The notes: generated from the sequence alone by a model not told the origin. A DNA stretch of 64,000 bases from Actinoplanes sp. KI2 (GCF_025630775.1 NZ_JAOSZE010000021.1:105159-169158); one strand, 5' to 3'; numbered from the stretch's first letter, positions 23,887 to 33,048 are shown. Program-made: numbers and translations.

Positions 23887-25326
23887 TCATGCCGTCGGGG
23901 TGAGCGTCACGTCGTCGAGGACGAAGGACGTCTGCAGCTGTGAACCTTCCGTGCCGGTGAAGGTGATCGTCGTGCTGCCCGAGCCGGAAACGGTGAGAGA
24001 TTTCTGCACGTAACCGGAGGCGGCGTTCAGGTTCGAGTAGGTGGCCAGCGTCGTTCCGCGCGCGGCGACGGTCAGCTTGTCGTACGCGGTCGTGGTGGTC
24101 GTCTCGGCGGTGTCGACGTGCAACCAGAAGCTCAAGGTCGCCCCGCGGCAGCCCGCCGGGACGGTGACCGTCTGGGAGAGCGTGTCGGTGGTCGCCGTGC
24201 CGTAGCCGTCCAGCCAGGCCTTGTACGAGCCGGCGTGCGCGGCCTCCGACGACGAGTTGGTGATCACGCCGGAGGTGGCGGTCCAGCCCGAGCTGCCCGA
24301 CTCGAAACCGGTGTTGGTCAGCAACTGGGCGGTGCTGCACGAGCCGCCGGTGGGCGAGGTCGTGGGTGATGTCGTGGGTGATGTGGTAGGCGTCGAGCCG
24401 GTCCCGGCCAGCCACTCGGTGGCGTTCAGCGCGAGCGCCGCGTTCGTGCCGGCCGTGTCGTTCCAGCCGTCGTAGAGCGTGTTGCCGGACTGCCCGGTGC
24501 CGTCGTCGATCGGCGAGCTGTCGCCCCAGACCGCGACCCGGCCCGAGCCGAACGTGCTGGTCGTGAAGAACGCCCCGGTGCTGCCGGTCGGGCTGTAACC
24601 GGGCCGCCAGACCAGGCCCTTCACGGTGGCGTTGTCCGCCTTGTGCAGGGTCTGGGTGCTGCCGTCGCGGATGATGCTGCCGGTCACCTTGCCGAACGAG
24701 CCGTTGATCACCGGGTCGGTGCTGCTGGAGATCGCGGTGGGGTTCTCGCTGGAGATGTCGTTGCTGTCGATGCTGAAGCCGAACGGGTCGGTCGAGTCGA
24801 CGGTGTTGTTGGTGAGCAGGTCGTTGGCGACCTCGACCGAGTCGTACCCGTCGTTGTTCCGGTCGCTGCCGGTGTGGTCGACGATCAGGAAAAACCCGCC
24901 GCCGGCCTGGACGAACTTCATGACCGCCGTCTTCTCGGCGGCGCTGAGCAGCACGTTCGGCTCCGGCATCACGAAGACGTCGAAGTTCTTCAGATCAAGA
25001 GCACCGCTTCCGCCGTACGTGATGGTGCTCCCCGCCGGCAGCGTCTTCAGGCTGTAGGACCCGGTGCGCTGCAGCGCGACGCCCCACGACGAGAGCGCGC
25101 CCGTCCACGAGGTCTCCGAGGTCGGGTTCGAGTTCTGCCCCAGCGGATCCGGCTGGGACGTGCTGATGATCCAGTCGGCGTTGCCCGCCGTCTCGGCCTT
25201 GCTGTTGTCGAACAGCACACGATGGACGACCGCGGCCGACGCGGGTGGCGTCGAGACCACGGCGACGAGGGCGGCTCCGGCAGCCACGATGGTGGCGGCG
25301 AGGACAGCCCGGGTACGGACCAGCAC
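23887..25326 (-). CDS. secreted protein with ThuA/DUF4350-like and carbohydrate-binding-like domains
   Basis: A 479-residue exported protein. A Sec signal peptide (VLAATIVAAGAALVAVVSTPPASA) precedes an N-terminal domain with a Rossmann/GATase-like feel (NFDVFVMPEPNVLLSAAEK; FFLIVDHTGSDRNNDG; GSGRVAVWGDSSPIDDG). A Thr/Ser/Pro linker (TSPTTSPTTSPT) joins it to a C-terminal beta-sandwich (LLTNTGFESGSSGW to SFVLDDVTLTP) typical of carbohydrate-binding modules. Role in polymer binding or degradation is inferred; no catalytic residues are assigned. Confidence 0.78.
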   Translation of the reverse strand: MLVRTRAVLAATIVAAGAALVAVVSTPPASAAVVHRVLFDNSKAETAGNADWIISTSQPDPLGQNSNPTSETSWTGALSSWGVALQRTGSYSLKTLPAGSTITYGGSGALDLKNFDVFVMPEPNVLLSAAEKTAVMKFVQAGGGFFLIVDHTGSDRNNDGYDSVEVANDLLTNNTVDSTDPFGFSIDSNDISSENPTAISSSTDPVINGSFGKVTGSIIRDGSTQTLHKADNATVKGLVWRPGYSPTGSTGAFFTTSTFGSGRVAVWGDSSPIDDGTGQSGNTLYDGWNDTAGTNAALALNATEWLAGTGSTPTTSPTTSPTTSPTGGSCSTAQLLTNTGFESGSSGWTATSGVITNSSSEAAHAGSYKAWLDGYGTATTDTLSQTVTVPAGCRGATLSFWLHVDTAETTTTTAYDKLTVAARGTTLATYSNLNAASGYVQKSLTVSGSGSTTITFTGTEGSQLQTSFVLDDVTLTPTA

Positions 25327-25415
25327 CTTGCACCTCCGATTGTCGATATATCGACCGGAGACTATGGGCGCGAGGTGACCGCGCCCACCCTCCTTCGGTG
25401 ACGCAAGGGGAAACC

Positions 25416-26312
25416 CTATCGGCGCGACCTACGGTAGGCCCGGACCGTCATGCCGAACACCGTTCCCGCTGCGACCGCGAGGCACATGGCGGCGAGGTGC
25501 GCCATCGAGCCCAGCGGGCCGGTCAGCCCGTCGGCCCCCACGTCGGCGGCGACCACCCCGATCGTCACGACACCGCAGATCACGGTGACGGCCGCAAGCC
25601 GGGCGCGAGTGACCAGCGTGACCGGGCTCTCCGGCAGCGGGGCGACCTCGGCGGCAGCCGTGCCGATCAGAGCGCGCTCCTCCGGATGGGTGCGGTAATG
25701 ATGGATCGCCGCCGCCACGAACTCCGGGTCGACGCCCTCGACGAGCATCTGGCGCCGGTTCAGCACGAACCCGGTCGTCCGCGCCGACTCCCGCCGGTCG
25801 TAGGTGAGCTCGATGGCCGGACCCATGACGGCCTTGGGCGGCACCGGCGACATGGCCTCCCACGGCACGGTGAGCGTGCCGGAGTACTTGTCGGCGCGCA
25901 GCCCCTCGGCCGTGATCGTCAGGCCGACGCCGCGCCAGACCGCCCGCAGGTAGCAGAACAGGAAGGCGATACACGCCACGCCTTCGGCGGACATTTCAGC
26001 CGGAAAGAGGAGGACCATGCCGATGAGGCCGAGGTGGGCGAAGGCGGCGAGCCCGAGAACGACCGTCCGCGGCGTACGCAGCGACCGCCCGTCCGCGACG
26101 AGGGCCGCGGGTGGCCGCCGGGTCGACGGCGCGACGAAGGTGACCACCGCGAGCCCGGCACCCACCACGAACATCCCGGCCGGCAGGAAGACGAGCACCT
26201 CGCGATCGCCGCCGAGCCGCCCGGCCACCACCGTCGCCGCCAGCAGCAGCACGCCACCGACGAACAGCGGGCGCCGGAAGCGCGCGGTCGCCACGACCAG
26301 TCGGAAGATCAC
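25416..26312 (-). CDS. integral membrane protein with PH-like domain
   Basis: A 298-residue protein with four hydrophobic spans in the N-terminal half and two near the C-terminus. Between them is a bacterial PH-like segment (LTITAEGLRADKYSGTLTVPWEAM). The GTG at 26312 overlaps the stop of cobE (GTGA), so it is probably translated from the cob operon although it has no evident cobalamin role. Function unknown. Confidence 0.72.
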   Translation of the reverse strand: MIFRLVVATARFRRPLFVGGVLLLAATVVAGRLGGDREVLVFLPAGMFVVGAGLAVVTFVAPSTRRPPAALVADGRSLRTPRTVVLGLAAFAHLGLIGMVLLFPAEMSAEGVACIAFLFCYLRAVWRGVGLTITAEGLRADKYSGTLTVPWEAMSPVPPKAVMGPAIELTYDRRESARTTGFVLNRRQMLVEGVDPEFVAAAIHHYRTHPEERALIGTAAAEVAPLPESPVTLVTRARLAAVTVICGVVTIGVVAADVGADGLTGPLGSMAHLAAMCLAVAAGTVFGMTVRAYRRSRR

Positions 26313-26704
26313 CGCGGGAGTGTAGACACCGCCACCGTGACCCCGCCAAAGACCCGCTTCGGCAGGATCAGCGTGCCCCCCGTGCCGGCGGCGGCAAGGG
26401 CCGCCGCCTCCGCGACGCCGGGAGTGCCCACGGCCGCAGCGACGGTTTCGCTCCTATTGGGTACGTCGTGAGCACGGAGCTCTTCCGGGGCGAAACTCAT
26501 CAGCCGCCATCCCCGCCCGGCGGCCACGGCTCGCACGCCTTCCTCGCCCGCCCGCCGGTCGACGGTGGCCAGCGCGACGACCTCCGCCGCCGGGATCCCC
26601 GCCTCGGCCAGGGCCGCCTCGACGGCCGCGGTCAGCTCGGCGGCGCTGCGATCCGGCCGGGCCCCGAGCCCGACCACGAAGCGGCCCCCGGCACGGTCAC
26701 TCAC
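26309..26704 (-). CDS. cobE: CobE/CbiG C-terminal-domain protein (cobalamin biosynthesis)
   Basis: A 131-residue CobE/CbiG_C domain protein (FVVGLGARPDRSAAEL; VVALATVDRRAGEEG; VAEAAALAAAG). In CbiG this domain accompanies the precorrin/cobalt-precorrin-5 ring-opening step. Here it stands alone, as in the aerobic-type CobE. Its GTG overlaps the end of cobB by 8 bases, and the downstream membrane-protein gene overlaps its stop. Confidence 0.85.
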   Translation of the reverse strand: MSDRAGGRFVVGLGARPDRSAAELTAAVEAALAEAGIPAAEVVALATVDRRAGEEGVRAVAAGRGWRLMSFAPEELRAHDVPNRSETVAAAVGTPGVAEAAALAAAGTGGTLILPKRVFGGVTVAVSTLPR

Positions 26705-28145
26705 TCGCCTGGGCCGCGATGACCACGTTGCGGGCCAGGGACGGCGTCCCGGCCCAGTGCAGGTGCAGGTAGGAGGCGTGCACGGCCGGGGTGGCGAAGC
26801 CCTCCGGATCCGCCCCGCGCCACTGCCACGCTCCGCCCGCCGCCGGGGAGAGCAGCAGGCCCGAGCGCGGGTGCACGGCGGTGCGGTGGAACTCGTGCCC
26901 GGTCACCCGTGTCCCGGCCGGGGCGAGAGGGCTGTCGGCCAGCGCGACGGCGTCCCGGTAGCCCAGCGTGAGGGTCGGGGTCATCGCCGCGTCCGCGTCG
27001 AGGACGCCGCACATCGGGGCGTCGTCGAGGGTCCGGCACAGCCAGAGCAGGCCCGCACACTCGGCCACGATCGGCCCGCCGCGAGCGGCCAGGGCGGCGA
27101 CCTCGCGGCGGAGCGGCTCGTTGGCGGACAGCTCCGACGCGTACACCTCCGGGAAACCGCCGCCCACCACCAGGCCGCGCGTGCCGGCCGGCAGCTTCTC
27201 GTCGCGCAGCGGGTCGACGACGACCACGTCGGCGCCCGCGGCCGCGAGCAGCTCCGGCGTCTCGGTGTAGGAGAACGAGAACGCCGGGCCGCCGGCCAGC
27301 GCGATGACCGGCCGCCCGCCCAGGCCCCACTCCGCGCCGCCGGCCACCGCGTCCGGCTCCGGCGCGCCGCGGCCGGCGCCGGTCCCGAGCCGCGCGGCCC
27401 CGGCCCCCGGCCCGACCGCGTCCGCCGGATTCCACGGCTCCACCTGCAGCGGGGGCGCGGATCGGGCGACCGCCTCGATCTCGCCCAGGTCGACCGAGGC
27501 GGCGACCAGGGCGGCGAGCGCCTCCACCGACTGCCGGGCCTCGGCCCGGCGCTCGGCAGCCGGGATCAGGCCGAGGTGGCGGGACGGCGCGGCCACCGCG
27601 TCGGCCCGGCGCAGCGCGCCCAGCACCGGGGTGCCGACCTCCTCGCACGCCTCCCGCAGCAGCGACTCGTGGCGGTCGGAGCCGACCCGGTTGAGGATCA
27701 CGCCGGCCAGCCGGACGCTGCCGAAGCTGCGGAATCCGTGCACCAGCGCGGCGATCGACCGGCCCTGCGCGGCCGCGTCCACCACCAGGATCACCGGCGC
27801 GTCGAGCAGGGCGGCCACCTGCGCGGTCGAGCCGGTGTCGCCGGCGCCGACCCGGCCGTCGTAGAGGCCCATCACGCCCTCGACGACCGCCAGCCCGGCG
27901 CCGGCCGCGCCGTGTGCGAAGAGCGGGCCGATCAGGCGCTCACCGGTCAGCACGGGGTCGAGGTTGCGGCCCGGGCGACCGGCGGCGAGCGCGTGGTAGC
28001 CGGGGTCGATGTAGTCGGGGCCGACCTTGAACGGCGCGACCGGCACGCCGCGCCGGGCGTACGCGGCCAGCAGACCGGTGGCCACGGTCGTCTTGCCGTG
28101 TCCGGAGGCGGGCGCGCCGATGACGACGCGCGGGATGTCTACCAC
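26697..28145 (-). CDS. cobB: cobyrinate a,c-diamide synthase
   Basis: A 482-residue ATP- and glutamine-dependent enzyme amidating the a and c acetate side chains of the corrin ring. The N-terminal dethiobiotin-synthetase-like domain has the P-loop GAPASGHGKTT near residue 9-19. The C-terminal GATase type-1 domain has the catalytic Cys in VAECAGLLWL and a distal His (HASYLHLHWAG). The GTG at 28145 overlaps the end of cobO (TAG at 28139-28141). A Gly/Ala/Pro-rich linker separates the domains. Confidence 0.93.
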   Translation of the reverse strand: MVDIPRVVIGAPASGHGKTTVATGLLAAYARRGVPVAPFKVGPDYIDPGYHALAAGRPGRNLDPVLTGERLIGPLFAHGAAGAGLAVVEGVMGLYDGRVGAGDTGSTAQVAALLDAPVILVVDAAAQGRSIAALVHGFRSFGSVRLAGVILNRVGSDRHESLLREACEEVGTPVLGALRRADAVAAPSRHLGLIPAAERRAEARQSVEALAALVAASVDLGEIEAVARSAPPLQVEPWNPADAVGPGAGAARLGTGAGRGAPEPDAVAGGAEWGLGGRPVIALAGGPAFSFSYTETPELLAAAGADVVVVDPLRDEKLPAGTRGLVVGGGFPEVYASELSANEPLRREVAALAARGGPIVAECAGLLWLCRTLDDAPMCGVLDADAAMTPTLTLGYRDAVALADSPLAPAGTRVTGHEFHRTAVHPRSGLLLSPAAGGAWQWRGADPEGFATPAVHASYLHLHWAGTPSLARNVVIAAQASE

Positions 28146-28747
28146 TCGATGCCCCGCTGCCCCTTGCGGCCGGCGTCCATCGGGTGCTTGACCTTGGTCA
28201 TCTCGGTGACCAGGTCGGCGGCCTCGAGCAGGGCGGGCGCCGCGTCCCGGCCGGTGATCACCACGTGCTGGGTGCCGGGCCGCCCGGCGAGCGTCGCCAC
28301 CACGTCGTCGACATCGACCCAACCCCACTTCATCGGGTACGTGAACTCGTCCAGCACGTAGAACGCGTACGTCTCGGCGGCCAGGTCCCGCTTGATCTGC
28401 GCCCAGCCCTCGGCCGCCTCGGCCGCGTGGTCGCGCTCGGTGCCGGGCCGCTGGATCCACGACCAGCCCTCGCCCATCTTGTGCCAGGCCACCGGCGCAC
28501 CACCGGTCGTGCCGAGGGCCTTGAGCGCGGCTTCCTCGCCGACTCGCCACTTCTCCGACTTCACGAACTGGAACACGCCGATCGGCCAGCCGGCGCTCCA
28601 CGCCCGCAGCGCCATCCCGAACGCGGCCGTCGACTTGCCCTTGCCGTGCCCGGTGTGCACGGCGAGCACGGCCTGGCGGCGGCGCTGCCGGGTGGTGAGC
28701 CCATCCTGCGGCACGGTGGTGACCTTGCCCTGCGGCATCGGAATCAC
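28139..28747 (-). CDS. cobO: corrinoid adenosyltransferase (cob(I)yrinic acid a,c-diamide adenosyltransferase)
   Basis: A 202-residue CobO/BtuR-type enzyme transferring adenosine from ATP to Co(I). The P-loop is HTGHGKGKST and other landmarks are FQFVKSEKW, YAFYVLDEFTYPMKWGW and HVVITGRDAAPALLEAADLVTEM. The GTG at 28747 overlaps the TGA of the chelatase gene (GTGA), in the style of the other junctions in this operon; an ATG three codons later (28738) is also possible. Confidence 0.92.
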   Translation of the reverse strand: MIPMPQGKVTTVPQDGLTTRQRRRQAVLAVHTGHGKGKSTAAFGMALRAWSAGWPIGVFQFVKSEKWRVGEEAALKALGTTGGAPVAWHKMGEGWSWIQRPGTERDHAAEAAEGWAQIKRDLAAETYAFYVLDEFTYPMKWGWVDVDDVVATLAGRPGTQHVVITGRDAAPALLEAADLVTEMTKVKHPMDAGRKGQRGIEW

Positions 28748-30816
28748 GCGGCCTTTCGGGTCGTCGGGGCGGCCCCGAGGTGGTCGAGGGGCATCAGGTC
28801 GGCGTCGAGGGCGGTGGCGAGGCGGCGGGCCAGGCCCAGGCGGATCGGCCCGGACTCGCAATCGACCACGACGGCGGCCACACCGGCCAGCGCCGGGGCG
28901 ACCGTCACCGGGTCGGGGCCGCTGGTCGCCCGGCCGTCGGTGACCACCACCAGCAGCGGGCGGCGGCGGGGGTCCCGGCGGCGCTCGGTGGCGATGGTGG
29001 CGGCCGCCGTGCGCAGGCCCGCGGCGAGCGGGGTGCGACCGCCGGTGCGCAGGCTCGCCAGGCGCAGCACACCGACCTCGTGGCTGGAGGTGGGCGGCAG
29101 CACCTGCTCGGCACCGTGGCCGCGGAACGTGATCATGCCGACCCGGTCGCGGCGCTGGTAGGCGTCGCGCAGCAGGGACAGGACGGCGGTCTTCACGATG
29201 GACATGCGCTTGCGGGCGGCCATCGAGCCGGAGGCGTCGACCACGAAGAGGACCAGGTTCGCCTCCCGGCCGACGTGCACCGACTCGCGCAGGTCGCGCG
29301 GGTCGACGCCGCGGGCGCCGCGATGCAGGGCGGCCCGCAGGGTGGCGGGCAGGTGCGGTGCGCCGGCCAGCTTGCCGCGCGGGACCCGGCTGCCGACCAC
29401 CCGCCCACGCCGGGCCAGGGCCGGGGAGCGCCGGCCGGCATGCCCGCCCTCGCCACGCCGGGCGATCGAGAGGGTACGGGTGCGGTAGGGGTTGCCCGCC
29501 GCGACGGCCGGCGCCGCCTGCTCCGCCCCGGCCGGGCGCTGCCCGGCGTCGGCGGCGTCGGGCGGTGGGTCCGGCTGCGCGCCCGCGTCCGCGTTCCGCG
29601 GGGTGCCGGCGTCCCCGCCCTGCTCGCCGGCGTCCCCGCGCGGCGCGCCGGCATGCCCGCTCGGCGCGCCGGCGGGCCGCGGTTCCTGCCCCTCGGGGCC
29701 GCCCGACTTTTCGGGAATGTCGGGTGGGCGGGAGTCGGGGCCGTCCGGGCCGGGCGGCGGCGCCCCTCCCCCGTCCGGGTCGTCGTCCGGGTCGTCCTCC
29801 AGCTCGGCCTCGGCCCGGGCGAGCGCCTCCTCGAGTCGCTCCTCGTCCGTCCCGGGCGGGTCGAGCGGGTCCCGGCGCCGCCGATGCGGAAGCGCCAGCC
29901 GGGCGGCGTCCCGTACGTCGTCGGAGGTCACCGCCTCGCGGCCGTGCCAGGCCGCCAGGGCCACCGCGCAGCGAGCCACGACGATGTCCGCGCGCATCCC
30001 GTCCACGCCGTAGGCCAGGCACACCCGGGCGATCCGGTCCAGCTCCCGATCCGGCAGCTGCACCCGGGGCAGCGCCGCCTGCGCCGCCACGATCCGGGCC
30101 GCCAGCTCCCGCTCGGCGTCGGCGAACCGGGCCGCGAACCCGGCCGGGTCCGCCTCGTAGGCGAGCCGCCGCCGCACCACCTCGGCCCGCTCCCTCGGCT
30201 CCCGCGGCGCGCCGACCGTCACCACCAGGCCGAACCGGTCCACCAGTTGGGGGCGCGGCTCACCCTCCTCCGGGTTCATGGTGCCGACCAGCAGGAACCG
30301 GGCCGCGTGCTTGACCGACACGCCGTCCCGCTCGACGTGCGCCCGGCCCATCGCCGCCGCGTCCAGCAGCAGGTCGACCAGGTGGTCGGGGAGCAGGTTC
30401 ACCTCGTCCACATAGAGCACCCCGCGGTGCGCCGCCGCCAGCAGGCCCGGCTCGTAGGCCTTCACCCCGTCGGCGAGCGCGCGCTGGATGTCGAGCGTGC
30501 CCACCACCCGGTCCTCGGTGGCCCCGACCGGCAGCTCGACCAGGGCGGCCGGCCGGGAGAGCGCCGGGCTGTCCGGCGGGTGCGGCCCGTCGGGGCACAG
30601 CGGATCGGGCGCGCTGGGATCGCAGGCGAAGCGGCAGCCGCGTACGACCGGAACCGCCGGCAGCAAGCCGGCCAGCGCGCGCACGACGGTGCTTTTCGCG
30701 GTGCCCTTCTCGCCCCGCACCAGCACCCCGCCGACGTGCGGGGAGACGGCCGTGAGCAGGAGCGCGAGGCGCAGGTCGGCAAGACCGACCACGGCGGAGA
30801 ACGGGTACGGCGTCAC
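28744..30816 (-). CDS. magnesium-chelatase-type ATPase (fused ChlI/ChlD), probably cobaltochelatase subunit
   Basis: A 690-residue fusion of an AAA+ ChlI-like domain (Walker A GEKGTAKST near 40, VLYVDEVNLLPDHLVD as Walker B) and a C-terminal von Willebrand A domain with MIDAS motif DASGS. They are joined by an acidic Pro/Gly-rich linker. Such fusions serve Mg- or Co-insertion into tetrapyrroles. The B12 riboswitch in front and the cobO-cobB genes behind argue for cobalt insertion. The large subunit (CobN) is not in the window. The GTG at 30816 has AAGGGGAAA upstream; the longer frame reads through the riboswitch. Confidence 0.9.
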   Translation of the reverse strand: MTPYPFSAVVGLADLRLALLLTAVSPHVGGVLVRGEKGTAKSTVVRALAGLLPAVPVVRGCRFACDPSAPDPLCPDGPHPPDSPALSRPAALVELPVGATEDRVVGTLDIQRALADGVKAYEPGLLAAAHRGVLYVDEVNLLPDHLVDLLLDAAAMGRAHVERDGVSVKHAARFLLVGTMNPEEGEPRPQLVDRFGLVVTVGAPREPRERAEVVRRRLAYEADPAGFAARFADAERELAARIVAAQAALPRVQLPDRELDRIARVCLAYGVDGMRADIVVARCAVALAAWHGREAVTSDDVRDAARLALPHRRRRDPLDPPGTDEERLEEALARAEAELEDDPDDDPDGGGAPPPGPDGPDSRPPDIPEKSGGPEGQEPRPAGAPSGHAGAPRGDAGEQGGDAGTPRNADAGAQPDPPPDAADAGQRPAGAEQAAPAVAAGNPYRTRTLSIARRGEGGHAGRRSPALARRGRVVGSRVPRGKLAGAPHLPATLRAALHRGARGVDPRDLRESVHVGREANLVLFVVDASGSMAARKRMSIVKTAVLSLLRDAYQRRDRVGMITFRGHGAEQVLPPTSSHEVGVLRLASLRTGGRTPLAAGLRTAAATIATERRRDPRRRPLLVVVTDGRATSGPDPVTVAPALAGVAAVVVDCESGPIRLGLARRLATALDADLMPLDHLGAAPTTRKAA

Positions 30817-30867
30817 AGGTTTCCCCTTCTGCACGGGTGTCCACGCCCGCGCGGCGGTCGGCACGAG

Positions 30868-31012
30868 CGGCCGGAGTCTCCTGGCTCCCGGATCGCCGCC
30901 GCCCGCCGTGCCTTCCAGCCTCGCGGCCGTGGCTTGAACTCGGCGGGAAACTCCCCGGTCACAGTGGCGGGACCGTCCCGGATTCGCACCGGGTTCCTCC
31001 GCTACCGCTCGG
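30868..31012 (-). ncRNA. cobalamin (AdoCbl) riboswitch
   Basis: The 5' leader of the cob operon on the minus strand contains the B12-box hallmarks in order: a GGTGCGAATCCGGGACGGTC-like core (about 30965-30995), CCGCCACTGTGACC, and downstream GAGCCAGGAGACTC (complement at 30884-30897). The element ends about 50 bases before the chelatase start and its 5' edge abuts the stop codon of the upstream kinase gene. Binding of adenosylcobalamin would be expected to repress the operon, as in known class members. Confidence 0.93.
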
Positions 31013-31015
31013 CTG

Positions 31016-32737
31016 TCATCGTTTCCTACCGTCCGGCGGACCGTCAACGCGGGTCCCCCGCCCGCCGCCGGAGTCGGCGTGCGGATGCGCGGCCGTCTCC
31101 GCCGCGTGCGGATGCGCGGCCGTCTCCGCGGCGTGCGGATGCGCGGCCGTCTCCGCGGCGTGCGGATGCGCGGCCGTCTCCGCGGCGTGCGGATGCGCGG
31201 CCGTCTCCGCGGCGTGCGGATGTGCGGCCGTCTCCGGCAGCGGCGCCAGCCGATCCAGCTCGCGCACGGTCTCCAGCACCGACAGCGCCGCCTTCTCCAC
31301 CAACGGCCGCAACCGCGCGTAGAGCTCGGCGTCCGCCGGGTCCGGCCGGGTCGGCTCGCCGATCTCGACGAGCGCCGCCGCGTGGTCGAGGTCGGGCAGC
31401 TCGCCCAGCGCGTGCCAGCCCAGCAGGCAGGCCCCGAGCGCGGTGCCCTCGGGCGTGTCGGCGATCGCGACCGGCAGGTTCAGCGCGGCGGCGAGCACGC
31501 CCACCCACAGCTCGGAGGCGGTCGACCCGCCGGTGGCCCGCACCTCACGCACCTCGAAGCCCTCGGTCGCGAACGAGTCCCGCACCAGCGCCAGTTGCTG
31601 GCACACGCCCTCGACGGCGGCCCGCACCAGATGCGCCCGCCCGTGCTCGCGGCGCAGCCCGAGATAGGCGCCGCGCAGGCCGGAGCGCCACCACGGCGCC
31701 CGCTCGCCGAGCAGGTACGGCAGGCAGAGCAGCCCGTCGCTGCCCGGCGGCGCGCCCTGTGCCTCGATCAGCAGCGCGGCGTCCCGCTCGTCGGCGTCCT
31801 CGCCCTCGGCGCCGGGTCGCTCGAAGCCGGACGCGAAGCTCTGCCCCGCCCAGCGCACCACCGAGCCGGCATTGTTGACCGCGCCGCCGATCGCCCAGCG
31901 GTCCTCGGTGAGCGCATAGCAGAAGAGCCGCCCGTCGGCGTCGGCCGTGGGCCGGTCGACGATCGTCCGCACCGCGCCGCTCGTGCCCAGCGAGACGGCG
32001 GCGACACCGGCCGGGGTGGCGCCGAGCCCGAGGTTGGCGAGCGGCCCGTCGGCGGCGCCCACGACCAGCGGAAGGTCGCCGACCTTGAGCACCTTGGTGG
32101 TGGGCACGACCTCGGCGAGCTGCCCGTCCCGGACGCCGGCGATCTCCATTGCCTCGGGATCCCACTGCCGCCGGTGGATGTCGTAGAGCCCGGTGCCCGA
32201 CGCGACCGAAAGATCCAGCAGGAACGACCTGTCCACCAGGGCGGACAGGATCAGCTCCTTGACGCCACCCCAGCGCGGCGTGTCGCGCAGCAGCCCGGGA
32301 TCCTCCGACCGCCACCAGGCCAGCTTGCTCAGCGGGGCCATCGGATGCACCGGGGTGCCGGTCCGGCCGTGCAACCCCTTGGCCCGCCCCGACGCGATGA
32401 TCTCGTCACACTGGTCGCCGGCCCGCCCGTCGGCCCAGGTGATCAGCGGCCCGAGCGGCTTGCCGTCGGCGTCCATCGGCACCAGGCCGTGCAGGAACGC
32501 GCTGAGGCTGACCCCCACCACCCGATCGCCCTGGGCGTCGCAGGCGGCGCGCACGTCCCGCAGCGCCGTCACCGCCGCGCCGATCAGGTCGGACGGCGAG
32601 ATCTCGGCCCGCCCCGGGGCCGGCACCGACAGTGGATAGTGGACGCTCGTCCGTGCCCGCAGCCGCCCGTCCAGGCCGGCCGCGATCGCCTTGGTGGCCG
32701 TGGTTCCGGTGTCGATCCCGATCACGACGTCCGTCAT
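31016..32737 (-). CDS. FGGY-family carbohydrate kinase (gluconokinase/xylulokinase type)
   Basis: A 573-residue sugar kinase. The N-terminal phosphate motif is VIGIDTGTTATKAI; other landmarks are ITWADGRAGDQCDEI, the ADP-site SLGTSGAVRT and the C-terminal VREVRATGGSTASELW. The normal fold ends near LETVRELDRLAPLPE. It is followed by an extra tail of six ETAAHPHA repeats (24-bp DNA repeats, about 31085-31225) and a Gly/Arg-rich end. The ATG at 32737 overlaps the stop of a short upstream ORF (ATGA). Substrate not determinable here. Confidence 0.88.
   Translation of the reverse strand: MTDVVIGIDTGTTATKAIAAGLDGRLRARTSVHYPLSVPAPGRAEISPSDLIGAAVTALRDVRAACDAQGDRVVGVSLSAFLHGLVPMDADGKPLGPLITWADGRAGDQCDEIIASGRAKGLHGRTGTPVHPMAPLSKLAWWRSEDPGLLRDTPRWGGVKELILSALVDRSFLLDLSVASGTGLYDIHRRQWDPEAMEIAGVRDGQLAEVVPTTKVLKVGDLPLVVGAADGPLANLGLGATPAGVAAVSLGTSGAVRTIVDRPTADADGRLFCYALTEDRWAIGGAVNNAGSVVRWAGQSFASGFERPGAEGEDADERDAALLIEAQGAPPGSDGLLCLPYLLGERAPWWRSGLRGAYLGLRREHGRAHLVRAAVEGVCQQLALVRDSFATEGFEVREVRATGGSTASELWVGVLAAALNLPVAIADTPEGTALGACLLGWHALGELPDLDHAAALVEIGEPTRPDPADAELYARLRPLVEKAALSVLETVRELDRLAPLPETAAHPHAAETAAHPHAAETAAHPHAAETAAHPHAAETAAHPHAAETAAHPHADSGGGRGTRVDGPPDGRKR
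31085..31225. repeat. 24-bp tandem repeat in kinase gene
   Basis: Six near-identical copies of GCGTGCGGATGCGCGGCCGT plus CTCC, encoding the ETAAHPHA octapeptide on the minus strand at the C-terminus of the FGGY kinase. Copies differ by one or two bases, indicating recent expansion in frame. Confidence 0.9.
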
Positions 32738-32886
32738 GTTCCCAACGTAATGGCAGCGCGGCCGGAGCGCGTGAACACCACGATCGGGGGGAGGGTCACG
32801 GCCAGCAGCAGATACGCGACGCGCAGCAGCCCGGTCGAGCGTGCCAGCACGAACTCGTCGAAGTCCTCCCCCCCACACACACACAA
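32734..32886 (-). pseudogene. remnant resembling N-terminus of a SigE-family ECF sigma factor
   Basis: A 50-codon frame whose residues 7-28 (EDFDEFVLARSTGLLRVAYL) match the opening of actinobacterial SigE-family ECF sigma factors (F-x-x-F-V-x-A-R-S-x-x-L-L-R-x-A-Y-L-L). The match then stops and the frame ends 25 codons later, its TGA overlapping the kinase ATG. A GT/CA dinucleotide tract (ten bases near 32875-32884) sits at the very start. I read it as a truncated gene. The remaining gap (32887-33048) holds nothing recognised. Confidence 0.5.
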
Positions 32887-33048
32887 CCGGATAGACACCG
32901 GCTGGGTGCATTCGGTTGCTCTCCTTCGGACGTACGCGGGAAGCAGTCCCCGACCGCAACCCGCGTCGTCCCCGGTGCGGCGGCCACTCCGGGCGCGGCA
33001 CCGGGCCGTTCCCGGCCTCCGGCCGGGGCGGCCCCACCGTCCGGCGCG

